A DNA stretch of 5,747 nt from an uncultured Porphyromonadaceae bacterium. Lineage in GTDB: Bacteria > Bacteroidota > Bacteroidia > Bacteroidales > Muribaculaceae. The notes beneath the pieces were generated by a model. The model saw only the letters and a program-made list of their open reading frames with translations, had not been told where the DNA came from and made no database searches. The stretch covers positions 1 through 5,747 of the forward strand of contig CAMWZE010000118.1 of the NCBI GenBank assembly GCA_947178685.1, in the 5' to 3' direction. The translations under genes and the position numbers were made by a program. Positions within the stretch are counted from its first letter, which is position 1. Each line of letters starts with the position of its first letter. This document shows positions 1 to 5,747 of this stretch, piece by piece.

Positions 1-1
1 G

Positions 2-247
2 TACACTTTAATGGTGCCAAAGCCGGGAGTTGTGTGTATTAACAATTATAACTATGCATTGGTCTCGAGTGAGGAGGCTTATGTCTGTCATCCATCTGTG
101 AGAGCGGCTAAAGAGAAACTTGAGATAAGTCTGACAGAATTCCGGCGTAGTATGAAGGATAATCTGTTTACATCCGAATCAAAGCTCAGTAAGATTGTTA
201 TCAAACTTATAGACGTTTATCTCAAGCGATACAGCCAACCACAATAA
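2..247 (+). CDS. 3' end of a gene cut by the window edge; possible MoxR/RavA-type AAA+ ATPase partner of the VWA protein
   Basis: The reading frame is open from the first bases of the window to a TAA at 245-247, so the ATG at 11 is probably internal and the true start lies upstream. About 81 residues are visible. The last 50 or so are rich in Lys, Glu, Leu and Ile and look helical (for example TEFRRSMKDNL and SKLSKIVIKLIDVYLKRY). No Walker, Sensor or other catalytic motif falls in this part, so the sequence alone does not identify the family. The stop lies 11 bp before the ATG of the ViaA-like VWA gene, which indicates one transcription unit. ViaA-type proteins are usually encoded just after a MoxR/RavA-type AAA+ ATPase, which often ends in a helical region, so that identity is inferred from context only. 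An unrelated helical protein remains possible. Confidence 0.7.
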   Translation, partial: YTLMVPKPGVVCINNYNYALVSSEEAYVCHPSVRAAKEKLEISLTEFRRSMKDNLFTSESKLSKIVIKLIDVYLKRYSQPQ

Positions 248-258
248 CCTCTCAAGTA

Positions 259-1770
259 ATGAAGAAATCACATCTCGATTACCTGAAAAAGGCTGTAAAC
301 ATTGCTATAAATCTAAAGGATATAGCCGATGTGCCAAACCAGATAATGCAATTACGTAATTATCGTCCTCCAATTTATGGGATGATACGGAGCATTGTGG
401 CAGACAAGCGTTTCTATGCTGTTACCGAGAACACACCCTTTTGGCATCGATATGCTCTTGCTTCCACTCACGATTTCATCGAGTCGATTACAGATGAAGA
501 GTGGAGCTCGCCCCAACTGCTCATATGTCGACGGGAGGATTTTCTTAAGACCTGGCAAGCCGGTCATTCCAAGCCAATGTCGCGCGAGAAGGTTGAGAGG
601 ATAGAGAAAAAATTACAGGAGGAGGGCTGGAGTAAGCCGGTGGCTGAAGGAGAGGTAGAAGAGGCGCCTGAGGAGATGGGGTATAGCTTCAGTAATTATA
701 TGTTTGATAGAACTATAAGAGACTGTACAGGTTATTCCCTCTCTACAACCGATGATCCATTCTCGACAATAGAAAAATGGAGATACGGAGTTGCAGACGA
801 TGAGGAAGAGAATCATAATCGGCAAGAAAAATCCCAAGAGGAAGATTCTCCCGATAAACAATCCGGAGAGGAAGATGCTTCCCTCGGCCCGGGCATATCG
901 GCCGGTGTCGGTAACGAGCCGCATGAGGCGGAACGGATATTTCTGCGAAAAATCGATCCTACATTGAGAAAGTTAGCGAAGATGATAGGGAGGTGCGGAC
1001 AGGATATAAGCACAGAGGTGAGAGGCAAGTTTCAGCATAGTCGACGTAGCGACATCAGCGGAGTCGCTGTAGGGAATGACTTAAACAGTGTTCTCCCCTC
1101 GGAACTCGCATTGTTAGGAAATGCCGTAACGGAAGATATCTTCTACCGTAAGTTTACTCAGAAAAGATTACAGGTGTTTTCATCCTCTTCGGTATCTTAC
1201 GAGAAGAGCAACACTAAAAAAGGTGCGATATTCTTGTGTATAGATACAAGCGGATCAATGGGTGGAGAACCCGAGATGATGGCTAAAACATTGAGTTGGG
1301 CGATCGTGATAATTGCCCAACGGGAGCGACGCCCTGTGTTTGTTGTAAATTATTCCGATGATATATCGTTTTTCATTCTGTGTAATTTAGAGCGTCAACG
1401 TCAGCATTTCATGCAGTTTCTGAGATATTCTTATGGTGGTGGAAATAACGAGACCCGGTTATTTAATTTCTTGTTCAGATTATTACCATACAATCCTAAT
1501 TATAATAGATTTCAACGCTTTTTCAAGAATGCTGATTTACTTGTAGTTTCCGATTTTGGCTGGAGCCCGATAGATGAAGACATGGTAAGTGTGATAAAGT
1601 CAAAGCATGAGGAGGGAATGAAATTCTATGCTCTCGGAGTGAATGATTTAGAAATTGTGAAAGATCCTGAAAAATATATTGGAAGATATGGATTTCAAGG
1701 TGCCGATTTTTTGCAACTTTGTGATCATAGGTTTACATATGCCGGTGGAATTGTAACGAAAGTGAAATAA
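259..1770 (+). CDS. VWA-domain protein, ViaA-like, with intact MIDAS
   Basis: A 503-residue protein with a C-terminal von Willebrand factor A domain from about residue 320 to the end. All three metal-ion-dependent adhesion site elements are visible: DTSGSMGG at 329-336 after the hydrophobic strand AIFLCI, a Thr at 399 in GGGNNETRLF, and an Asp at 432 in LLVVSDFGW. It should therefore bind a divalent cation. There is no signal peptide or membrane segment, so it is probably cytoplasmic. Length and layout (helical N-terminal half, C-terminal VWA) match ViaA, about 480 residues in E. coli, which partners the MoxR-family AAA+ ATPase RavA; the substrate here is unknown. Residues about 180-212 form a low-complexity stretch rich in Asp, Glu, Ser and Gln, probably a disordered linker. 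The ATG at 259 is the natural start: it follows the upstream stop by 11 bp and no strong ribosome binding site is present. Generic VWA assignment is secure; the ViaA-like assignment is moderately secure. Confidence 0.9.
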   Translation: MKKSHLDYLKKAVNIAINLKDIADVPNQIMQLRNYRPPIYGMIRSIVADKRFYAVTENTPFWHRYALASTHDFIESITDEEWSSPQLLICRREDFLKTWQAGHSKPMSREKVERIEKKLQEEGWSKPVAEGEVEEAPEEMGYSFSNYMFDRTIRDCTGYSLSTTDDPFSTIEKWRYGVADDEEENHNRQEKSQEEDSPDKQSGEEDASLGPGISAGVGNEPHEAERIFLRKIDPTLRKLAKMIGRCGQDISTEVRGKFQHSRRSDISGVAVGNDLNSVLPSELALLGNAVTEDIFYRKFTQKRLQVFSSSSVSYEKSNTKKGAIFLCIDTSGSMGGEPEMMAKTLSWAIVIIAQRERRPVFVVNYSDDISFFILCNLERQRQHFMQFLRYSYGGGNNETRLFNFLFRLLPYNPNYNRFQRFFKNADLLVVSDFGWSPIDEDMVSVIKSKHEEGMKFYALGVNDLEIVKDPEKYIGRYGFQGADFLQLCDHRFTYAGGIVTKVK

Positions 1771-1800
1771 AACGTAGTTAACTCTGGAAATTAATCATTT

Positions 1801-2019
1801 ATGCGATTAAAGATGAAACTTCCCGATGCCATAGTTTTTGTGCTATGTCGGGCCGGGCGTGGAATGACCACCGAGCAGATAGCTGCCGTAATCAATAATG
1901 AGCGACTGCATGTGCGTCTCGATGGTAATCCCGTATCCGGAAAACAGGTATACGCTGTTATAAGTCGAAGTCCCGCTATATTCGTGAAAGATGGCGGATT
2001 GATTCGACTCATCATGTAG
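1801..2019 (+). CDS. Small stand-alone winged-helix protein, HARE-HTH-like
   Basis: A 72-residue protein that is almost entirely one small domain. A first helix (PDAIVFVLCRAGRGM) leads into TTEQIAAVIN, a typical 'treat the gap, then helix' pattern of a winged helix. A charged turn RLDGNPVSGKQVYAVIS supplies the next helix, and IFVKDGGLIRLI forms the terminal wing strands. The pattern (aGrpmt..eIa..I, then pv....V...i...p..F.k..g...L) fits the HARE-HTH family, found in bacterial RNA polymerase delta, in restriction-linked proteins and in eukaryotic ASXL/HB1, where it is thought to bind DNA or chromatin. It begins 30 bp after the VWA stop, on the same strand, so it is probably the last gene of that run. 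A weak GGA lies at 1786-1788. An alternative start is the ATG at 1813, which removes only four residues. The opposite strand is also open here, but the plus frame has the coherent domain. DNA binding is inferred. Confidence 0.72.
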   Translation: MRLKMKLPDAIVFVLCRAGRGMTTEQIAAVINNERLHVRLDGNPVSGKQVYAVISRSPAIFVKDGGLIRLIM

Positions 2020-2031
2020 CGGCGCTATTGC

Positions 2032-4275
2032 TCAGAATCGGAGCCGGTTGAGGCGGAGCGAGTTGAGCACTACACACACTGAGGAGAAGGCCATGGCTGC
2101 CGAGGCTACCATGGGTGACAGTAGAATACCCCAGAGGGGATAGAGCACCCCTGCAGCTATGGGAATACCGGCAGTATTGTAGACAAAGGCCCAGAAGAGA
2201 TTCTCCTTAATAATGCGAAGGGTCGATGCAGAGAGTCGAACGGCACGGGGAATATAGATGAGTTTGCCCGACACAATGGTGAGTTGAGCCACTTCTATTG
2301 CAATATCGCTACCTCCTCCCATGGCTATGGAGATGTCGGCTTCCGCGAGAGCTTGGGAATCATTGATGCCATCGCCAGCCATACCAACAACTTCTCCTTC
2401 CTCCTTCAATTTGATAATGGCGGCCTGTTTGTCGCCCGGTAAAGCATCGGCCACTATCTCATCGATGCCTACGGCATCAGCTACATAACGCGCCGTAGCA
2501 AGTCTGTCGCCTGTTATCAGCACAGGGCGTATGCCATCAGCCTTGAGTGCTGCGATTGCCTCGGCTGCATCCTTCCGTATTGTGTCGGCCACTTTGAAAG
2601 CAACCAATGCCTTTTCGCTGTCACCGGCTATCACTACACCTGCGCCTTCCGACATCCATTTCTCAATCTCTTTATGCAACTCATCAGAAACGTGTGCTCC
2701 CTCTGTGGCACATAGCGATTCATTGCCTATCCAATAGCGTTTGCCATTCACATAGCCGATTATCCCTTTCCCGGGAATATAATCAAACGAGTCAGGCTCG
2801 GTCAAAGGGGGATTTTTTTCTTCAGGTTTGTTGGAGGCCTTTTGTGATTCACACCACTCGGTTATGGCTCCGGCGAGAGGATGGGAGGATTTCATCTCAA
2901 GTGCATACACCGCATCAATAAGCTCGGGGGTCAAAGCAGAATCCGGAGATGAGGAAACGGATGTGACACGAGGTTTACCCTCCGTAAGTGTACCGGTCTT
3001 ATCTATGGCCAGCACAGTTATCTTGGAGAGCAGTTCCAATGCGGTGGCCTGCCGAATTAATATACCCTCACGGGCACCACGCCCTATACCGGCAATCACC
3101 GCCGTAGGGGTGGCAAGTCCCAATGCACATGGACAGGCAATTACAAGCACCGATACGGCCGCAAGTATCGCTATAGGAAGATGTATTGTGCCGAAACATA
3201 TCCATACAATAAATGTAAGGATAGATATGGAGATTACTGTGGGCACAAACACGGCGCTGATTTTATCCACGAGACGCTGCACCGGAGCTTTTGAACCCTG
3301 AGCCTCACGCACACACTCGATTATCCGTGCCAGTTCGGTCCCGGCACCCACCTCAGTAGCTTTTACTGTAAGTGTGCCGTTAGTATTCAGAGTACCCGCC
3401 GAGACTTTGGAACCGGCAATTTTTTCCACACCCTCCGGCTCCCCAGTGAGCATGCTCTCGTCAATGACTGAATGTCCCGAAGTGACTATCCCATCCACCG
3501 GTATTCTGTCGCCCGGACGCACTGAAATCAGATCTCCCCGTTTTATATCCTCTATCTTAACTCTCTTTACCGAACCGTCATTTTCTACCAGCAATGCTTC
3601 TGAGGGTTGAAGCCCCATGAGCGCACGAATGGCTGTGCCTGTATTTCTGCGTGCCCTCATCTCCATAAACTTGCCGGTTGATACAAAAGCGATAATCATA
3701 GCCGCCGCTTCATAATAAAGATCGGCCGGTATGCCGGCATTGGTGAGAGTCTGAGGTGTGATGGTATTGAAAAGAGAGAAGAGGAAGCTGACCAAAGTGG
3801 ATATGGCCACGAGTGAGTCCATATCGGGACGGCCGGAGAAGAGATGCCTGATACCTGAAACATAGAAACGTCTGCCTGATGTCACCATCACTCCAAGTGC
3901 AAGAAGACACTGCACCCAACTGTCGCCCGGAAAATGCACATGGAGCATACAGATCACAGAAAGAGGTATGGTGAGCACCCATGCTATTATGAGATTGTGG
4001 CGCATCTTCACATACTGCTCATGTTCCGCTTTCTCCTTCTCCTCAACGGCTTCGATTGCGCTATTGACGATAATCATCTCATATCCCGCCTCGTTTACGG
4101 CATGAGCTATCTCTTCTGGAGTCACCTTGGTGGGATCGTAGGAGAATGATACTTCGGCTGAGGCGAAGTTCACAGAGGCATCTTTTACACCGGGACATTG
4201 CGCCACCGTTTTCTCGACTGTGCCCGCACATACGGCACACATCATTCCGGTGACAGGATATGTAGCTTTCTTCAT
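2032..4275 (-). CDS. copA: Cu(+)-exporting P1B-type ATPase (CopA)
   Basis: A complete 747-residue inner-membrane pump that uses ATP to move Cu(+) out of the cytoplasm. Residues 1-70 form one heavy-metal-associated domain with the copper motif GMMCAVC (Cys13, Cys16). Predicted membrane helices lie near 94-115, 119-137, 152-172, 186-206, 341-362 and 366-390, with a final pair near 690-740. The actuator TGE is at 277-279. The metal-site CPC is at 381-383. The phosphorylated Asp is D425 in DKTGTLT, the nucleotide-domain His-Pro is 465-466, and GDGIND is 634-639. The helix 7 signature N-x6-YN (692-700) and helix 8 MAFSS (728-732) mark the Cu(+) subclass P1B-1 rather than Zn/Cd pumps. Length is normal for a one-HMA CopA and no key residue is missing. 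It lies 55 bp downstream of the methyltransferase gene on the same strand and may be read from it, but that spacer also contains a tandem repeat. No copper regulator or chaperone gene is in the window. There is no Shine-Dalgarno sequence; the ATG is preceded by an A/T-rich stretch. Confidence 0.97.
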   Translation of the reverse strand: MKKATYPVTGMMCAVCAGTVEKTVAQCPGVKDASVNFASAEVSFSYDPTKVTPEEIAHAVNEAGYEMIIVNSAIEAVEEKEKAEHEQYVKMRHNLIIAWVLTIPLSVICMLHVHFPGDSWVQCLLALGVMVTSGRRFYVSGIRHLFSGRPDMDSLVAISTLVSFLFSLFNTITPQTLTNAGIPADLYYEAAAMIIAFVSTGKFMEMRARRNTGTAIRALMGLQPSEALLVENDGSVKRVKIEDIKRGDLISVRPGDRIPVDGIVTSGHSVIDESMLTGEPEGVEKIAGSKVSAGTLNTNGTLTVKATEVGAGTELARIIECVREAQGSKAPVQRLVDKISAVFVPTVISISILTFIVWICFGTIHLPIAILAAVSVLVIACPCALGLATPTAVIAGIGRGAREGILIRQATALELLSKITVLAIDKTGTLTEGKPRVTSVSSSPDSALTPELIDAVYALEMKSSHPLAGAITEWCESQKASNKPEEKNPPLTEPDSFDYIPGKGIIGYVNGKRYWIGNESLCATEGAHVSDELHKEIEKWMSEGAGVVIAGDSEKALVAFKVADTIRKDAAEAIAALKADGIRPVLITGDRLATARYVADAVGIDEIVADALPGDKQAAIIKLKEEGEVVGMAGDGINDSQALAEADISIAMGGGSDIAIEVAQLTIVSGKLIYIPRAVRLSASTLRIIKENLFWAFVYNTAGIPIAAGVLYPLWGILLSPMVASAAMAFSSVCVVLNSLRLNRLRF

Positions 4276-4298
4276 AATCTTATAGAATTTGGTGAAGT

Positions 4299-4332
4299 CA
4301 TACGAGTTTGTGATTCATACGACTTTGTGATT
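4299..4332. repeat. Two 17-bp direct repeats in the copA leader
   Basis: Two adjacent copies, at 4299-4315 and 4316-4332, read CATACGAGTTTGTGATT and CATACGACTTTGTGATT on the plus strand and differ at one base. The second copy overlaps the first two plus-strand bases of the methyltransferase stop codon (4331-4333), and the first copy ends 23 bp before the copA start. They may be paired operator sites or a duplication in the untranslated leader. No regulator is identified from sequence. Confidence 0.85.
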
Positions 4333-5635
4333 AACGCATAAGTATGCGCCAGCCTTTGGGATAGAGATTGTTGGCTCTCGATCCGATATTTTTAGCCATT
4401 CCCAAGGGTAATCCCTTATAAGTAACAACAACAGGACCTTTGGGGATATCGGGAGAGAGTGTTATCGATTCACGCCGCAGATAAGATAGGGCAGTCGGTA
4501 GGTCAACATCTGCTTCCGGATATAAGGAACGATCAAAATCAATTGATAGAATCTCCTCTATTTCCGGCAAAGGAGTGTCGGCCTTTTTATCCCTTTTTCC
4601 AAAACGGTCTTTACCCTTTCCTGCACTCTCCTTGGCCACTTTCCCTTTCGTGGCAGCTGCTTGAATTTTTTGTTTAGGCTCCGGACGCATAGATACGGTG
4701 TGTGTCGAATTACCGATAGGGCGGGGGTTAAGTATAGTGGTTGGAGGATATGCCTCCCCGTCAACCGGTTTCCTGAATACTGCTAAAAAGAGGCCTTCTC
4801 CCTCTGTGCGGTGAGGCATGAAACGATACACCGGTAGGTCGGTATTGATTCCGCGAGGAATTCCCCATTCTTCGGGAAACTGCATATCCACGGGTATGAG
4901 GCCGAGCGAATCGCGGATATATTCAGCCATCTCTTCATTCTCTGTTCTGTTGAAAGTGCATGTGGAATAAATCAGATAGCCACCCGGACGCAGGGCTTTC
5001 TCTGCGTTGTAGGAGATTTCCCGTTGTAAGGACGCGCATCTCTCTATCAGCTCCGGACTCCATTGCTTCACTGCATCCTCATCCTTGCGCATCATCCCCT
5101 CTCCGGAACAAGGGGCATCTACCGCCACAATGTCAAACTGATCTCCGCGCTCGGCGAAGTAGGCAGAGTCTCGGTTGGTGACAGAGACAAGAGGATATCC
5201 CCATTTGGTGAGGTTCTCCTTTAATATTGCGGCACGCTTAGGCATATATTCATTCGCTACAATTCTTGAACTGTCAGGCAAGGCGTCAATCATAGCAGTG
5301 GTTTTTCCACCCGGAGCCGCGCACATATCGAGCAGTGTCACCGGAGCCGCTGCAAGTCGTGTCACTACCTCCCGGTGAATCATCGAGGAGGCATCCTGCA
5401 CATAATATGCTCCGGCATGAAGCAGAGGATCGAGCGTGAAGACAGGCCGCTCGGGAAGATAGAATCCTGTGGGGCACCATTTCACTCTCGTAGCCTCCGG
5501 AAATGCAGCGCCCGGTTTTCGTGTATTAAGTCTCACGGAAGTAACAGGGGGGCTTTGCAATGCCTCTAACAGTTGTGGTGCCTCCTCTCCGAGAAGGCTT
5601 TGTATCATCTCGATAAAGCCGGTTGGAAGTGTCAT
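4331..5635 (-). CDS. rsmF: RsmF/NSUN-family RNA cytosine-C5 methyltransferase with C-terminal PUA-like domain
   Basis: A cytoplasmic enzyme of the NOL1/NOP2/Sun family that uses S-adenosylmethionine to methylate carbon 5 of a cytosine, most likely in 16S rRNA by analogy with E. coli RsmF (C1407). With the start used here it has 434 residues. The N-terminal RNA-recognition part includes SVRLN and YYVQDASS. The SAM-binding loop DMCAAPGGKTT is at 103-113. Motif IV, DAPCSGEGMMRK, has its Cys at 176, and motif VI, YSTCTFN, has the second catalytic Cys at 226. A Lys/Gly-rich linker spans about 320-352. The C-terminal 55-60 residues (LSYLRRESITL to GWRILMR) match the PUA-like domain of RsmF-type enzymes. 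The frame is open to an ATG at 5686, but that codon sits inside a -7-like promoter element, and relatives begin close to the LP-x-x-F segment, so the ATG at 5633-5635 is preferred; 5671 is a second alternative. The exact rRNA target is not proven from sequence. Confidence 0.93.
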   Translation of the reverse strand: MTLPTGFIEMIQSLLGEEAPQLLEALQSPPVTSVRLNTRKPGAAFPEATRVKWCPTGFYLPERPVFTLDPLLHAGAYYVQDASSMIHREVVTRLAAAPVTLLDMCAAPGGKTTAMIDALPDSSRIVANEYMPKRAAILKENLTKWGYPLVSVTNRDSAYFAERGDQFDIVAVDAPCSGEGMMRKDEDAVKQWSPELIERCASLQREISYNAEKALRPGGYLIYSTCTFNRTENEEMAEYIRDSLGLIPVDMQFPEEWGIPRGINTDLPVYRFMPHRTEGEGLFLAVFRKPVDGEAYPPTTILNPRPIGNSTHTVSMRPEPKQKIQAAATKGKVAKESAGKGKDRFGKRDKKADTPLPEIEEILSIDFDRSLYPEADVDLPTALSYLRRESITLSPDIPKGPVVVTYKGLPLGMAKNIGSRANNLYPKGWRILMR

Positions 5636-5679
5636 AATATTGTTTTTGTCGATGTGATGTGGTGTAAACATCGTTTGCT

Positions 5680-5711
5680 TTTGCAAAAATAGTGATTTTT
5701 TATTAATTTTG
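5680..5711 (+). promoter_or_regulatory. Bacteroides-type promoter for the right-hand gene
   Basis: TTTG at 5680-5683 and TAATTTTG at 5704-5711 match the -33 (TTTG) and -7 (TAnnTTTG) elements recognised by the primary sigma factor of Bacteroidota, with a 20-bp spacer in the preferred range. Transcription would begin a few bases after 5711, essentially at the ATG of the next gene. The -33 element lies inside the perfect 10-bp palindrome TTTTGCAAAA at 5679-5688. Confidence 0.65.
5684..5691 (-). promoter_or_regulatory. -7-like element for the methyltransferase (and possibly copA) transcript
   Basis: Read on the minus strand this is TATTTTTG, which fits TAnnTTTG. A start point just downstream would leave a leader of roughly 40 nt before the ATG at 5635. 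No TTTG is present at the expected distance upstream, so it is an incomplete match. It shares bases with the palindrome at 5679-5688 and abuts the -33 element of the opposing promoter. Confidence 0.4.
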
Positions 5712-5716
5712 TATGT

Positions 5717-5747
5717 ATGAAACTCACAACAGCCCTCTATCTTGTCC
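5717..5747 (+). CDS. 5' end of a gene cut by the right window edge, product unknown
   Basis: An ATG at 5717 opens a frame beginning MKLTTALYLV that stays open to the window end. Only ten codons are visible, so no function can be given; the Lys followed by hydrophobic residues could be the beginning of a signal peptide or simply an ordinary N-terminus. The call rests mainly on the well-formed promoter just upstream. A second ATG at 5713 opens another frame (MYETHNSPLSC), but the frame at 5717 looks the more natural N-terminus. Confidence 0.5.
   Translation, partial: MKLTTALYLV

Noticed and set aside
613..924. 103-codon minus-strand open frame within the VWA gene
   Set aside because: Its hydrophobic Leu/Ile/Phe runs mirror the acidic Glu/Asp-rich codons of the VWA gene on the other strand. 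No independent start signal or domain was seen.
259..1770. Magnesium or cobalt chelatase subunit (ChlD/CobT type) for the VWA protein
   Set aside because: No AAA-like N-terminal domain is fused to the VWA part, and no tetrapyrrole or cobalamin genes are nearby. Length and layout fit ViaA better, though CobT-like proteins also have an acidic linker before a C-terminal VWA.
1791..2015. 74-codon minus-strand open frame opposite the winged-helix gene
   Set aside because: The plus strand gives a coherent winged-helix pattern, while the minus product shows no domain and ends only 17 bp downstream of the plus gene's intergenic start.
2017..2027. TAGCG-G-CGCTA inverted repeat at the winged-helix stop codon, considered as a terminator
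   Set aside because: The loop would be one base, too tight for an RNA hairpin, and no T-run follows on either strand.
2828..3301. 157-codon plus-strand open frame inside copA
   Set aside because: It is antisense to the CopA membrane core and P-domain, whose CPC and DKTGTLT motifs are intact. The translated sequence is Ser/Thr/Ala-rich with no recognisable domain, as expected of a shadow frame.
2032..4275. Zn/Cd/Pb pump (ZntA type) or potassium pump KdpB
   Set aside because: CPC together with N-x6-YN in helix 7 and MxxSS in helix 8 is the Cu(+) P1B-1 signature, and an HMA domain with CxxC is present, which KdpB lacks.
4331..5635. RsmB (Fmu) instead of RsmF for the methyltransferase
   Set aside because: RsmB carries an N-terminal NusB-like helical domain. 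This protein starts directly with the short NSUN N-terminal region and ends in an RsmF-type PUA-like domain.

Overview
The window looks like a chromosomal segment of a Bacteroidota bacterium, probably order Bacteroidales. Start codons lack clear Shine-Dalgarno sequences, the spacers next to starts are A/T-rich, and the right edge carries a good match to the Bacteroides-type promoter (TTTG, about 20 bp, TAnnTTTG). The order-level placement is inference; no rRNA or marker gene is present.

Left block, plus strand, about 1-2019. This is a tight run of three genes. The first is the 3' end of a gene cut by the window edge. Next is a 503-residue von Willebrand factor A (VWA) protein with a complete MIDAS metal site, resembling ViaA. 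Last is a 72-residue protein that reads as a stand-alone winged helix of HARE-HTH type. ViaA-type VWA proteins normally work with a MoxR/RavA-type AAA+ ATPase encoded just upstream, so the cut gene is a good candidate for that ATPase, although its visible tail has no diagnostic motif. The small winged-helix gene is the least expected member of the run.

Middle and right block, minus strand, 2032-5635. A complete Cu(+)-exporting P1B-type ATPase (CopA, 747 residues, one N-terminal metal-binding domain) lies downstream of an RsmF/NSUN-family RNA cytosine-C5 methyltransferase. The 55-bp spacer between them holds two near-identical 17-bp direct repeats just ahead of the copA start. The winged-helix gene and copA converge tail to tail with 12 bp between stop codons and no recognisable terminator.

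Right edge, 5636-5747. A divergent promoter region separates the methyltransferase gene from a plus-strand gene of which only about ten codons are visible. Its promoter is so close to the start codon that the mRNA would be leaderless or nearly so.

No tRNA, rRNA, CRISPR array, insertion sequence or integration site was seen. Every gap between genes is shorter than 300 bases. The copper pump and the methyltransferase are standard housekeeping or homeostasis genes. The parts most worth following up are the VWA/winged-helix cluster and the copA leader.
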